Shown here: positions 1 through 9,024 of the stretch, one piece after another
How the letters are laid out: the number at the start of each line of letters is the position of its first letter
Position numbering within the stretch: position 1 is the stretch's first letter
Source: Nephromyces sp. MM_2019
Taxonomy: Eukaryota > Apicomplexa > Aconoidasida > Nephromycida
Length of the DNA: 14,718 bases
Assembly (NCBI GenBank): GCA_015657535.1
Contig: JADHZB010000735.1
Location: forward strand, 8,095 to 22,812
Direction of reading: 5' to 3'
Program-made: the position numbers and the translations under genes
The notes under the pieces: generated by a model
Databases searched by the model: none
Told to the model about the DNA's origin: nothing
What the model saw: only the letters and a program-made list of their open reading frames with translations

Positions 1-409
1 GGAGGGGAGGAAGAGGGGGGCTCACACACATACCACCACCTGCACTGTTCACTTAGAAAGAATAGAAAAAAACCGTTTTTTAGAGAGGAAAGCAAGCGGT
101 TCTCCACAATATAATTTGATTAGATTGCGCAAAAAACTTCAAATGCTCGTCCAAAAAAGAAAATCTCTCTCGCACACACGTGTGACCGTGGGGGGTGGAA
201 GGTAGAGGTTTGGCATAGAGTATTCCTCAGAGAGGGGACAGGAAAACAAAAAAGCCGCACACAAGAATGAGGTAAATACAGGTAGCTGCACATTCATGAA
301 GGCAGTTCCTTGCAAAGCATTAGCAAAAGCTTGAAAATAAAAGGTAGAAAATTCGAAAGAAAGCAAAGAGAGACAAGACTAGGGAGAGCTAGTAAATGGA
401 TGAGAAGGA
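1..409. other. No feature recognised
   Basis: The left edge starts in a purine-rich run (GGAGGGGAGGAAGAGGGGGG). I see no coding frame of substance and no RNA gene. Confidence 0.5.
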
Positions 410-680
410 CGGGTACTCATAATAAGGTGCACACACACACAGAAGAAGTCACATATACGGGACACACACATGTCAACACGAGAACACAAATACAGAGACA
501 CGTAAACACAGGTGATGCACACACAGGCATACCAACGCAGAGAAACACACTCAGGCTGCCACACGCGAACAAGCAGATACGAACCAGCGCACACAAACCA
601 ACACACACAAATCAACACACGCCAATACGCCCCAACACAATCCAATCCACACCAACCAGCGGACACAGATTTATGAAGAA
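410..680. repeat. Degenerate CA-rich tract
   Basis: CA-rich on the plus strand with decamer-like blocks around 590-660 (CAACACA motifs), the reverse complement of the unit at 1555-1805. Threonine/histidine-rich translations of this tract are a consequence of the repeat, not evidence of a gene. Confidence 0.7.
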
Positions 681-788
681 ACCCCCGTCTTTACACACAA
701 CTTAATCATACACGACCCCACAAGTCCTCCAGTACGCCACACACACTAATTTGACGCTGGGATATGTGTTAATTCACTCGTAAGAGCT

Positions 789-956
789 ATGCGGAGACTT
801 CTATCTCCTCAGGCAACCCCAACCTCTGCAGCTCATCAGATGGTGGAGGCTAAGAAAGTCAAGCGACGAGAGATGAAGAAGAGGAGCAACTCTCTTCTCC
901 CTCCGGAAAGCGTTTCCACCAAATCACAAAGCTGCACACACCACCCACCGGCGTGA
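789..956 (+). CDS. Small open frame, 55 codons, uncertain
   Basis: An ATG-started frame encodes a basic peptide (QMVEAKKVKRREMKKRSNSL) and ends at TGA 954-956; a GTGAGG donor-like site overlaps the stop. The minus strand is also open here (a frame containing CDLVETLSGGRRELL after a TGTGTGCAG acceptor-like site), so the strand is undecided. No family is recognised. Confidence 0.2.
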   Translation: MRRLLSPQATPTSAAHQMVEAKKVKRREMKKRSNSLLPPESVSTKSQSCTHHPPA

Positions 957-1554
957 GGGGTTCACACTAGGGGAAGATAGACGCTCAGATGTACATGCCC
1001 CGTTTAGATGCACACAATAAGATTTCATCTGCAGTGGTGGCGGAGGTAGGTTCTTGGGGAAATCAAGAGCTGCAGGCTTCACTCCCCACCCCCCCCCCAA
1101 GCCACAAACCCTTGATTCATTGCGTCTCTGCACACTCTAGGCTCTTCTCCTCAGCAGAACTTTTAGGCGAGGTAGCTTCATCTAGAGTGGGAGGGGGGTG
1201 TTTGTTCTAGGCAATGGCATTAAAGGTGAAGGGGCTGTAGTGTATGTTGAACTATATTTCTACGACAGTCTCCCCCGTGTGTGAGTGTCTGTGAAGGTGC
1301 TGCTTCTCGGGCGACTCGCTCCATGCAAGCTGTAAAAATGTATAGAAAAGGCTGAAAAAAGCTGGGTTTTTCAGTGTATAAACATCGCTAGTAATCTTCT
1401 AGAGGAAGAGAAAATAGGGGGAAAAGATATTTTTCTTATAGCCAGGGGAAGGGGGTGTGATTCAATAGCAAATGCGGATTCTCTGGCGTTTGAGGGAAAT
1501 GCTGAGTGTGTGGTCATACGATGGGATAAGTGAAAAACAAATACCTGGAGCAGA
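957..1554. other. No firm gene; several short open pieces
   Basis: The minus strand has exon-like pieces: an acceptor-like TTTTTACAG near 1333 followed by a frame with SESPEKQHLH to about 1260, and CCCACTCTAG near 1186 followed by a frame with DEATSPKSSAEEKS to about 1120. The plus strand is also open at 989-1207. Neither strand can be preferred. Confidence 0.25.
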
Positions 1555-1920
1555 TTTGTGTGTTGATGTGTGTTTATCTGTTTTGGGGTGTTAATTTGTG
1601 CTTGTATTTGTGTTTGCCTGATGTGTGCTGATACGTTTTTGTGTGTGTTGGTGTGTGCTGATGTGTGTTGATTTGTTCTGGAGTGTGTTAGTTTGCGTTT
1701 GTACGTGTTGGTGTGTGTTGATCTGTGTTTGTGTGTGCTGTTGTGTGTTTGTGTGTGTTGGCATGTTCTGATGTGTGTTGCTCTATGTTGAAATGTGTTG
1801 GCAAGTATCCTGGTTTGTGTGTTGGCTTGTGCATGTTGGGGTGCCGCTAGGTGCTACACTAGGTGTCTGCAAATTGGTGTACTTTTGTGTATATCTATTC
1901 CTGATAAATGTATTGGTGTG
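1555..1920 (+). repeat. TG-rich tract with 10-base period
   Basis: Successive decamers such as GTGTGTGTTG, ATCTGTGTTT, GTGTGTGCTG and ATGTGTGTTG keep register for about 250 bases (to about 1805). The consensus is near NNNTGTGTTG, then the tract becomes irregular. No reading frame is credible in it. Confidence 0.8.
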
Positions 1921-1973
1921 TGCTGCTAGATATGTGTGTGCACTTGCATCTACACATATCTAGCAGCACACAC
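1916..1973. repeat. Perfect 22-bp inverted repeat with 14-base loop
   Basis: Arms 1916-1937 and 1952-1973 are exact reverse complements around TGCTGCTAGATATGTGT; the loop is 1938-1951. It sits exactly where the plus strand changes from TG-rich to CA-rich. RNA from either strand would fold into a stable hairpin. Confidence 0.9.
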
Positions 1974-1982
1974 ACACTTTAC

Positions 1983-2104
1983 TAAGTTTAGCTGAAGCTG
2001 CTTCGCTGAGCGGAGTCTTTGCAGCAAATCAGTAGCTGCTTTACGCATAATAGAAGCGCCTCTTATGAAGAATCCAAAAGATATACTTTCCAGCATATTA
2101 ATAG
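1983..2104 (-). CDS. Possible exon of an unidentified minus-strand gene
   Basis: About 40 codons free of stops, while the plus strand here has stops. It encodes a helix-like stretch with INMLESISFGFFIRGASIM and ATDLLQRLRSAKQLQ. The donor TTA|GTAAAG leads into a UG repeat, the pattern of the confirmed introns; the acceptor CACGAAG is weak. No homologue is recognised. Confidence 0.35.
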
Positions 2105-2119
2105 CTTCGTGAAGCAAAT

Positions 2120-2345
2120 AATTAGAGACATACATACACATAGGCATAGATAGGGGCACACGCACATACACAGACACACACACAAAGACACGCATAAACA
2201 CAGACACAAAGACAGATACACATACACACACACATAGAGCGGCAAAAAAAACATAGATACACACACACATCCACATATATAGACATCGACACACAGATAG
2301 AGACACACCCACCCACAGAGATACACATATACACACAGATACAAT
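2120..2345. repeat. Degenerate CA-rich tract
   Basis: Repeats around ACACAGACACA and ACATACACA, UG-rich on the minus strand. It resembles the intron tracts of the neighbouring minus-strand genes and may be intronic in an unrecognised gene. Confidence 0.7.
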
Positions 2346-2514
2346 ATAATTGGTAGCAAAACTATTTTTATGATCGATTAGCGGCTAATGATTAACCAGT
2401 CAGTTGCTAAAAATATGGGAGCACACACTCTTTGCATATATAAGACTGGGAGTTTTCCGGCAAAAGACGTACAAAGGAAAAGTATAATCAGTGTGTGTGG
2501 ACGCAATAGCTCGC

Positions 2515-2594
2515 TTTTATGTGAGGATCTTAGAGGAGGCAACAAATTTAGAAACTCGCAGCAATTGAGCAATAAGACTCGAAGCCTCATAGGC
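2515..2594 (-). CDS. Possible exon or gene end, unidentified
   Basis: After a UG-rich tract, a minus-strand frame reads EASSLIAQLLRVSKFVASSK and stops four codons later; a second, overlapping frame stays open longer. It might belong with the candidate exon at 1983-2104. The support is only its position between UG tracts. Confidence 0.2.
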
Positions 2595-2599
2595 ACATA

Positions 2600-2790
2600 C
2601 CAGAGATATACACACATACAGACACATACAGAGACACACATATCCACAAAGAGAAAAAGATACACACACACCCACAGAGAAGCGCGAACAAAGAGAGAGA
2701 AAGAGAGATACGCAGACACGGAAACAAACACAAAGAGAGAGATAAATACACACATAAAAGTATACACACACACACACCCCCACACACAAA
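2600..2790. repeat. Degenerate CA/GA-rich tract
   Basis: A CA repeat mixed with AGAGAGA stretches, located just downstream of the BCS1 stop in the transcript direction. No coding frame is supported. Confidence 0.7.
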
Positions 2791-2843
2791 GGCTTAATAT
2801 CAGGCAAACTACATGGGCTGATATTATTAGCATTGTGCTATCT

Positions 2844-3043
2844 TCATTTATGAGGCTTCTCTGATTCGTTGCTTGCTGGTTGCAAAGGTTTTGTGGCATC
2901 CTTGGAAGGCTTTTCACTGGCAATTGATGAAGAGCTCTTGTGATGAGCATCCACCTCCATATCCCTCCACTGCCTAGCCATTTCTATAGCCTTTGGTGAG
3001 GCATCTTTACAGAATAGGAAGAAGCCTTGAAGCTCTGCCATAC
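2844..3043 (-). CDS. BCS1: BCS1 exon 6 (C-terminus)
   Basis: Encodes the end of Ser475 to Lys540 and TGA at 2846-2844. [20 protein letters not shown] matches the end of the BCS1 AAA lid. The final 35 or so residues are low-complexity Ser/Lys/Pro and are not part of the usual family. The acceptor, TTCTTCAG|GT, has a good pyrimidine tract. Confidence 0.88.
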
Positions 3044-6000
3044 CTGAAGAAGGCGAGGAAGAATCAGGCAAAAAACTGCACACACACACTTTCTCACACA
3101 GGAAAAAACGAGTTTATAGGCTGAGAAATTCGCACACAAACTCACTGCGTGAGAAAAAAATACATGCCGGTATATCGTGTGTAGTGCTCATATTAGTGTA
3201 TCGTGTGTAGCACATACCCCGTTATATCATGTGTACAGCACACAAGCACAGATCCATTCACAAAGAGTCAACCACACGCAAACCAATGTACATAAACATA
3301 CGCTCACACACACATACATACACATACATAACGAAACACAAGAACACACGCACCGACACACACACAGGCACACACGAACACACACGCACATACAAAAAAC
3401 CAACTTATATGCATGGGAGCCAAGATTTCAGTAAACTCTTCAGCTGCTTCCTCTTCTTCAGGAAAAAACCTCAAAAACATTCGCTTAATTTGACTTGCAG
3501 TAGCATAGCCAATGCGAATCTTCAAGTCTACTCTGCCGGGTCTAATTAAAGCTTCTGGTAGCTTATCGATTTGATTAGTCGTCATAAAGATAACTCTTTC
3601 CTCAGTAGCAGCAACCTGAAAGAGGGGTGTATGTACAACGGGAGAAGATGTGGAGAAAGGATATAGACACACACACACACACACAGTGGCTAGTGTTGGG
3701 ATGTAGCAAGACCTGAGAGAATGGGAGGTGTATTTACACAGGGAGAAGACATGGGGAAGGAATACACATAGTATAAGATAGTATAAAAGCAACAAAATCC
3801 AATAAACACATAAAATGGTAAACCGTAGACTCAAAATCACGTACCAGGTTCAGCGTCAGAAGACACAAACATACACATAGGGAGACATACATAAACAAAC
3901 AAAGAAAGCTTCAACCTACCCCATCTAACGCATTGAGAAGTCCACTAAAGGTAACTCTGCGGCTACTAGGGGTTCGATTCTCCACTATCACTGTAGTCGC
4001 ACCAGACGCTGCACTTCCACCACCCTCCTCCACACTACTTGCACTTTCTCCGACTTTATACGACTTTGGTATGTTCTCTGGTGCCACAGCTCCATCGATA
4101 TCTTCAAGCAGCAGAAAGGTCCTTGGAGGCACCGTCCTGGAGGAAGAAACATTATTGCTAACAATTTCCCAGCATTCTAACCCTCAGGCCACACACACAC
4201 ACACACACACAGGAAGGGGGAGAGGGAGAGAGGAAGAGGCACAGAGAGAGAGTTTCAGAAACATGTACAGAAAGATAGAGGCATACAAAGAGAGAAGGTG
4301 AGATACACACAAAGAGAGGGACACAGAGAGAGATATCATAGCGCCACAGGGAAAACGGCACATCACCCCCCACCCTGCACTCACGCCAACAAATACTGCA
4401 AACGATCATCTGTAAGAAGCGGATCTTCGACGTTAAGTATGCATATATTGTACTTCAAATGACCCGCCAAAGCCATAACAAAGCTGCTCTTTCCACACCC
4501 TGGGGGGCCATACAGCAGATACCCCCTCCTGTAGGGTATACCCCTCTCAAAGTACCAGAGAGAGCCCTTCAAGAAGTCTAAAACATCCTCCAACACCCTC
4601 TCAGCTATGCCATCAGATAGTATAACAGAAGAAAACTGACGAGCTCTCTTTGGGTTCCCAAAAGGCCTCCATTCCTGCCCAAAACTCGTGTAAATGATGG
4701 TTTTCCCCTCGTCTTTCTGTAAGGCCATATCTCTAGCTTCGTGTAGGAGTTGATTGAAGATGCGTTTATCCCACACAAAAGTTGTTAGGGTAAGGGTTTC
4801 CCAAGGAGATCCAGTCGTCATGTCTACCTGAGGGAAGTGGGGGTGATGAGGGGGGTGATGGGGGATTGTATCACTAGGATGTGGTCGTTGGATTACAAGG
4901 GAATGCTGGGGGAGATGGTGTTGTGTGTGCGTAAGTACTACGAGAGGTTTATGAGGAGATTACTAAAAATCTAAAGGTAAAGACGCCCTCAGAACAAGTT
5001 AACAACACACACAAGAGAATGCTATGAAATTATCTGAGGAGGTGAAAGTTGCTGCATTCGGAAAAGACCTCCCCAAAAATTACTGAAAACACACACAAAG
5101 CGCTTGCATACATCCATTCAACGCCATATAAATTATCTGATACTCCGTTACACACACACACACACACGCACACACACAGAAAATCAAAAAGCTGGGAACG
5201 CACACTATAATAAATTTCCGGCACACAGCAAACCAACACACAATAGCACTAGCTAACTAACCATCTGCTTCTCTCTCTCACGCTTCACTAAGATGAAGCG
5301 ATTCTTATAGTTTAGTATATGCCTGCCTGTGCTAGGAATGTAGTCAAACGCTACTTTAACATGCCCTGAAGATTCTTTGAGATAAGTAGTTTCCACACCT
5401 AGGTGTCTGGTGCTCGATCCTCTGATTAACATACACGCACACACACACACATAAAGAGAGAGAAGGAATCGTCGCAAATAACTTGATTTAGGCCATTCAG
5501 AACAGAGAAAAAGAGAAAGAGTGAGAAGCAATTCTACATCCTTTGATCTACACCATTCAACAAACAGAGAAGCACTTTTGTAAACCCTACCTCCACCACT
5601 CAACACATAAAGCGTCACTCCCACGCACCCCACCTCCAGCATTCAACACACACACAAAACCCTCACATGCAGCATCAAAACCCCACCCCCCCACCCCTTA
5701 TCACGCGATTTCGCCTTCATCTTCGCACCTAGCAATCAGCCACTGCATAACCCAAGAATAGCTAAAGTCTTTACTAGGAATCTCTAGAGATGTGAGTAAC
5801 ATACGCCGAGCAGCTACTGTGGAAGAGAACGCTAGTGTGCGCAGTATGCTGAGAGCAGCTCCTACTCCAATCAAGCCAAAACCCGCAGTAAAGTAAGGGT
5901 TTTCAGAGAAGAACTGGGGTACCCAAGGGGGAAGGTAGTTACTGAGTGCTGGGGGGAGGCTTAGGGGGGTGGAGGGCTTCTTTTCAGCGAGTGGGGGGGG

Positions 6001-6120
6001 GAGCGATGGGAAAGCAGCTCCATCAGATAATGCCGTAGAAGTTGTAGATGATGAGGGGCTAGGCATAGCTGCCGAGCCTGGAGAGAGAGGGGTGTGCTGG
6101 GAGGATATTGAGGGGTGCAT
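2844..6120 (-). CDS. BCS1: BCS1-like mitochondrial AAA ATPase, six exons, complete
   Basis: Joined exons in transcript order are 6120-5729, 5421-5262, 4827-4385, 4136-3920, 3615-3405 and 3043-2844. All junctions are GT-AG and in phase, giving 540 residues plus TGA. By family knowledge, BCS1 is anchored in the inner mitochondrial membrane and moves the folded Rieske protein into complex III. Domains seen: proline/serine-rich N-terminus (1-70); one membrane segment (about 76-96) inside [17 protein letters not shown], followed by basic residues such as RR at 105-106; BCS1-specific domain with EIPSKD (113-118) and WRPFG (237-241); AAA domain with Walker A GPPGCGKS (291-298), Walker B LLLEDID (340-346), sensor MTTN (415-418) and IRPGRVD (428-434). 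Human BCS1L has about 419 residues. The excess lies in the N-terminus, a serine/glycine-rich loop at about 347-390, and a lysine/serine-rich tail after about 505. ATG 6120 is the first in-frame ATG after an upstream stop; Met19 (6066) is an alternative. The exact exon joins are inferred from homology. Confidence 0.93.
3303..3390. repeat. CA-rich tract in BCS1 intron 5
   Basis: A CA/CATA repeat beginning about 15 bases after the donor at 3404 in the transcript. It reads as UG-rich RNA. A second short UG run (3080-3089) lies near the acceptor. Confidence 0.8.
3405..3615 (-). CDS. BCS1: BCS1 exon 5 (sensor 1 and arginine finger region)
   Basis: Encodes residues 405-474 and one base of Ser475. 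It carries [20 protein letters not shown] and [10 protein letters not shown], the standard AAA sensor and arginine segments, then an acidic EEEEAAEEF stretch. The acceptor is TTCAG|GTT. The donor ATAA|GTTGGT was chosen because it restores [10 protein letters not shown], matching ISPAQVQGYF in human BCS1L; a GTATGT site 11 bases further is the alternative. Confidence 0.9.
3920..4136 (-). CDS. BCS1: BCS1 exon 4 (Walker B)
   Basis: Encodes the end of Ala332 to Gly404. It contains Walker B (LLLEDID) and the conserved [12 protein letters not shown]. Between them is a loop rich in Ser, Gly, Ala and Glu, roughly 20 residues longer than in human BCS1L. The acceptor is TCCAG|G and the donor GGG|GTAGGT, phase 0. 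Confidence 0.94.
4385..4827 (-). CDS. BCS1: BCS1 exon 3 (Walker A)
   Basis: Encodes residues 185-331 and two bases of Ala332. It holds the TGSPWE segment, the [18 protein letters not shown] block, [20 protein letters not shown] with the P-loop lysine, and the DDRLQYLL stretch that precedes Walker B. The acceptor is CTCAG|GTA and the donor GC|GTGAGT, phase 2. Confidence 0.95.
5262..5421 (-). CDS. BCS1: BCS1 exon 2
   Basis: Encodes the end of Arg131 to Met184, including [12 protein letters not shown] and VKREREKQM, which line up with the human BCS1L segments around TQHLSVETSF and ERSREKQM. The acceptor is ATCAG|A, with a UG repeat 10-30 bases upstream of it in the transcript. The donor is ATG|GTTAGT, phase 0; reading through gives a stop two codons later. 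Confidence 0.92.
5729..6120 (-). CDS. BCS1: BCS1 exon 1 (N-terminus and membrane segment)
   Basis: Encodes residues 1-130 and two bases of Arg131. It carries the membrane segment and the start of the BCS1-specific domain. The donor is AG|GTGCGA, phase 2; reading on instead reaches a stop within about 30 bases (5701). The sense strand is C-rich and the product proline-rich at its beginning, so the start codon is less certain than the rest. Confidence 0.88.
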
Positions 6121-6849
6121 TGGGGGGCGTGGTGGGGGGGTTTGTTGAGGGGTGCATTCAAGCGTGCATTGGGGGGTGAATAGGGAGATGCATACAAATG
6201 CAGCCACAATAAGGCAAAGCTTCTAATGCAGTTTTGCTGCTAAAGAAAGTTGAAATGAGGTTGTGAGATTTCAAGAAGATGGAGGAAATCTATACAAGCT
6301 GAAAGCTTAAAGAATAGTGAATCGAAGATCATTGGGCGTGTGCTGACAAGATGAAGAGGATGAAAATAAAACATCCACTTTTCAATACACACAGACAGGT
6401 TTAAGACTCTTTTTTCAGAGTGCATGCCCACACACACATCAATGCCCCCACACCGACACATCAGAAAAGACCCAAATAAGTTACCCTTAAACGACGTCAT
6501 CATTGTTCCTGCTCAATTGCTGACTAAATATTCATCAAAACACTCCAGAGAAAACTACTTTCTGCGATAATTGCATTAAAATTCCTTCCTCTAAATGGAT
6601 GACAAGAAAGGGAACCACAACCAAAAACACAAAAAAACGAAAAGCCTCTAAAAATCCCGTCCTTCCGCAGCATATTCCTTCCAGTTGAGCAGATGATACC
6701 TTCTTCTTCAAACTGGTAAAGTATTTGTGCAATTTCCTGCTATTTACACTTTCACTCTGAAGAAAATAAAAATAAGGCGAAAATTTATCAAATTAACACG
6801 CAAAACACAATCAATCCAAAAAATTCGAAATTTCCAGATATTTTGATGC
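6121..6849. other. Upstream region of BCS1, no gene recognised
   Basis: Contains the in-frame stop about 120 bases upstream of the BCS1 ATG and G-rich plus-strand runs. Short minus-strand frames (6535-6732 with a hydrophobic stretch, 6240-6503) start at ATG or TTG but lack recognisable motifs. No clear TATA box is seen. Confidence 0.4.
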
Positions 6850-7010
6850 ACAGCGGGATACATACACCCTATCCTCGCAGATTCCCTCTTCATCTTTACA
6901 GCTTACCTCTTAATCCCCACAAATTCCCTCCTCATAAAATCTCTCATCATCTCCACAAATTTCCTCATCTTCATGAATTCCCTCTTCATCCTCTTAAATT
7001 CTCCAAAACC
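6850..7010 (+). repeat. Degenerate pyrimidine-rich repeat, about 18-20 bases
   Basis: Imperfect copies of words like CCTCTTCATCTTTACA, CCTCCTCATAAAATCT and CCTCTTCATCCTCTTAAATT. No function assigned. Confidence 0.5.
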
Positions 7011-7639
7011 CCAAAAATATCAAGAAAAACTCCAATTTTTCGACAAAATTGACGCAATTTCATGGAGATAAACACTGAAGATGCCTTTCCTCTCATCACG
7101 ACGTGTTGTTAACTTCAAAAATAATTCCTACCGGAAAGAGCGGCAGTATGAAGAAGATGTGGCGTTTTTTTCATCTAAAAGGAAGAAGAAGGAGAAACAT
7201 CAATTCGCGCACACACCAGCGTGATATCGCAATCCCATGAAGATTTGCAGGAAAAATACGCCACTGAAGAAGATGCGTGGGAATAGAAGAAGCTGTGAGT
7301 TACTAGACGACAAATTCTTTTCAGGAAGAAGAGGGAGTTGAAGAAGGAATGTCTAAATTATGAAGAATTTGCTAGAAGCTAAGAATGTGCGATTAATAGC
7401 AGTTGAGGGGAAGCTTCTTTGTGATGACGTAGTCTTTCGAAGGGCACACACATGGGTGGGGGGGTAGGTCAAGAGGTACACATACACGATGGGTACACAC
7501 ACGGGGCACGTAGCATTGTTTGCAAAGAGACACACACAAGTTACAGGAGTTCTCACTCTGTGTGCATGCCAAGGTTTACTCCACGTCATTACTGTTTCCC
7601 CTGCGAACGCCGCCCACCAACAGACTGCTTCAGATCGAA
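7011..7639. other. No gene recognised
   Basis: Between 7080 and 7360 GAAGAAGATG-type words recur on the plus strand. Between 7500 and 7640 both strands have short open stretches, one ending in a GTGAGA donor-like site on the minus strand near 7552. Nothing matches a known family. Confidence 0.35.
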
Positions 7640-8170
7640 CACACTCTATCCGCCCCCCAACCCCTCCAACACCTGATACCCCCGCTTTCCATCCGACCCC
7701 AACACCCCCTACAATACCCCTCTACCCAGAACACCCCCCTCTACCCAGAACACCCCCCTCTACCCAGAACACCCCCCTCTACCCTTTGCGTTTACAACAC
7801 ACTCTCTACCTCCACCCCCTTATACCCCCAAACCCACAATACCCCAAATACCACCTATACCCCCCCTCTCTATCCTCCCCGAAAACCCTCCACACCCCGT
7901 TGGCTCCATCTGTTCCTAATACTACCCTCTACGCTCAGCATCACCAACACTCCCTGCCACCCCCCTCTGCCCCCAACACCAACACTTGCTACCACCCCCC
8001 ACACTACGACCGCCTCCAATTCCCCCCCATGCCCCCAACACCCCACATAACCCCACCACCTCACACACTACGACCACCCCCAATACCCCCTATACCCCAA
8101 CACCTCGCACACACATATAGCCTAACCACACACCATACAAAACCCCTCACGATGCCTCCTCCCCCGACAG
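7640..8170 (+). other. C-rich block, no credible gene
   Basis: A long pyrimidine/C-rich stretch of CCCC runs separated by short A/T words (CCCCCCACAC, ACCCCAATAC). Proline-rich frames stay open on the plus strand, two of them overlapping, because C-rich sequence lacks stop codons. The 19-bp minisatellite inside it shifts frame, which argues against translation. The minus strand is G-rich. Confidence 0.7.
7720..7784 (+). repeat. 19-bp C-rich minisatellite, 3.4 copies
   Basis: The unit CTCTACCCAGAACACCCCC is repeated exactly at 7720, 7739 and 7758, with eight further bases from 7777. The unit length is not a multiple of three, so each copy changes reading frame. Confidence 0.95.
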
Positions 8171-8350
8171 CAGCGCGTCAGTCCACCCCTCCAACCCTAC
8201 TTACCAGCCCCCCACACACAATTTGCGGGCGCAGCATACATACGAACCAGCAAAGCCTGCAGCGACGAAGGGCAATCGACCGCCGCCGAGCTTCATCTCC
8301 CTCCTTCATCAAGCATTAGCAAGCCTCTGAGATTCAATGCTTCACACATA

Positions 8351-8560
8351 TCAGAGTGCGTAACCAAAAAAATCAACTTTAAAGCAGTTTTCTCGCGCTT
8401 GAAGCATCGAGATAAACCTTCGAATGTAAACATATTCATCTTCATCTTCAGTTCTATCTGTAGCTTCATCTTCTTCATCATCTCCCTCATCTTCACCTTC
8501 GTGCTCATCTTCAGTTTTGTCCGCATCTTCATCATCATCATCCCCACTCCTAAATTTCTT
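8351..8560 (-). CDS. Possible exon with acidic repeat, unidentified
   Basis: A minus-strand frame reads SGDDDDEDADKTEDEHEGED and continues acidic to TEDEDEYVYIRRF, ending FFGYAL and TGA at 8351. An acceptor-like TTTAG precedes it near 8549. Glu/Asp-rich repeats are common in nuclear or nucleolar proteins, but the tract could be a GAAGATGA-type microsatellite. No start, partner exon or family is recognised. Confidence 0.3.
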   Translation of the reverse strand, partial: KKFRSGDDDDEDADKTEDEHEGEDEGDDEEDEATDRTEDEDEYVYIRRFISMLQARENCFKVDFFGYAL

Positions 8561-8585
8561 CAATTTCCAGCAAAATGGAAGGCTA

Positions 8586-8921
8586 AAAGAGCAAATCTTC
8601 AAAATTAAGGGAACATCCCCTTATTTTTGAAGATTTTCCCCCTTCCTGAATGTCTACAACGTAGAAATCCAACAAAAAAATGAATTTTAAAGGATTTTCA
8701 GAGAATATTCCCCTGATTTCTCGTTTTAAAGGCGATAAATATGTGAGTTTCAAAGGGGGACAGACTTGGAGGCTGAGCAAGCCTTCAAAGACGAAGATCG
8801 CCTTGAGGAAGGGGCTCTCTCCGAGCCTTTTTGTAGGCTTTTCTTTTTTGGTGCTTTTATTTCCTTTGATAGGAAGCTGGAAACATCGAAGGGAAAGGCA
8901 AAGGCTCTTGAGAGGAAGTGC
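8586..8921 (-). other. Unresolved open segment on both strands
   Basis: The minus strand is open for 112 codons without an ATG, ending at TAG 8583-8585. The plus strand has a 73-codon frame (8739-8957) with a credible-looking EAEQAFKDEDRLEEG stretch. They overlap, so at most one is coding. No family is recognised for either. Confidence 0.2.
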
Positions 8922-9000
8922 TTAGTTCAGAAGAAGTGTGTGTATTGCTTGGTGTGTTGATTGGTGTGTGTTGATGCGTCTGGGTGTGTTTTTTTTTTAT

Positions 9001-9024
9001 CTGGAGAAACTGCAGTTTCTCTAG
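9001..9024. repeat. Perfect 18-bp palindrome, 24 bp with one mismatch
   Basis: GAGAAACTGCAGTTTCTC (9004-9021) is its own reverse complement; the symmetry extends to 9001-9024 with one G/T mismatch. Function unknown. Confidence 0.9.

Noticed and set aside
310..705. Threonine/histidine-rich frame on the plus strand and Cys/Val-rich frames opposite
   Set aside because: Direct translations of a CA/TG repeat. The same kind of frame appears at every such tract (2060-2360, 3177-3434, 11600-12000, 13000-13260), including inside proven introns.
1555..1805. CRISPR-like regular spacing
   Set aside because: The window is eukaryotic, the units are degenerate decamers without distinct repeat and spacer parts.
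3391..3404. GTATGT donor after TTTTTT for BCS1 exon 5
   Set aside because: A good donor sequence, but with the exon 6 acceptor at 3043 it breaks phase; the GTTGGT site at 3404 restores the family sequence [10 protein letters not shown].
3961..3985. tRNA-like GGTTCGATTC word
   Set aside because: It lies in BCS1 exon 4 and has no surrounding cloverleaf; it is coding sequence for the loop before VTFSGLL.
6118..6207. N-terminal extension of BCS1 starting at 6207
   Set aside because: The codon at 6207 is GTG and no ATG precedes 6120 in this frame after the upstream stop; a eukaryotic start at GTG is unlikely.
7489..8319. 276-codon proline/threonine-rich open frame on the plus strand
   Set aside because: It is open only because C-rich DNA lacks stops; another frame is open over the same bases, and a 19-bp repeat inside shifts frame in each copy.
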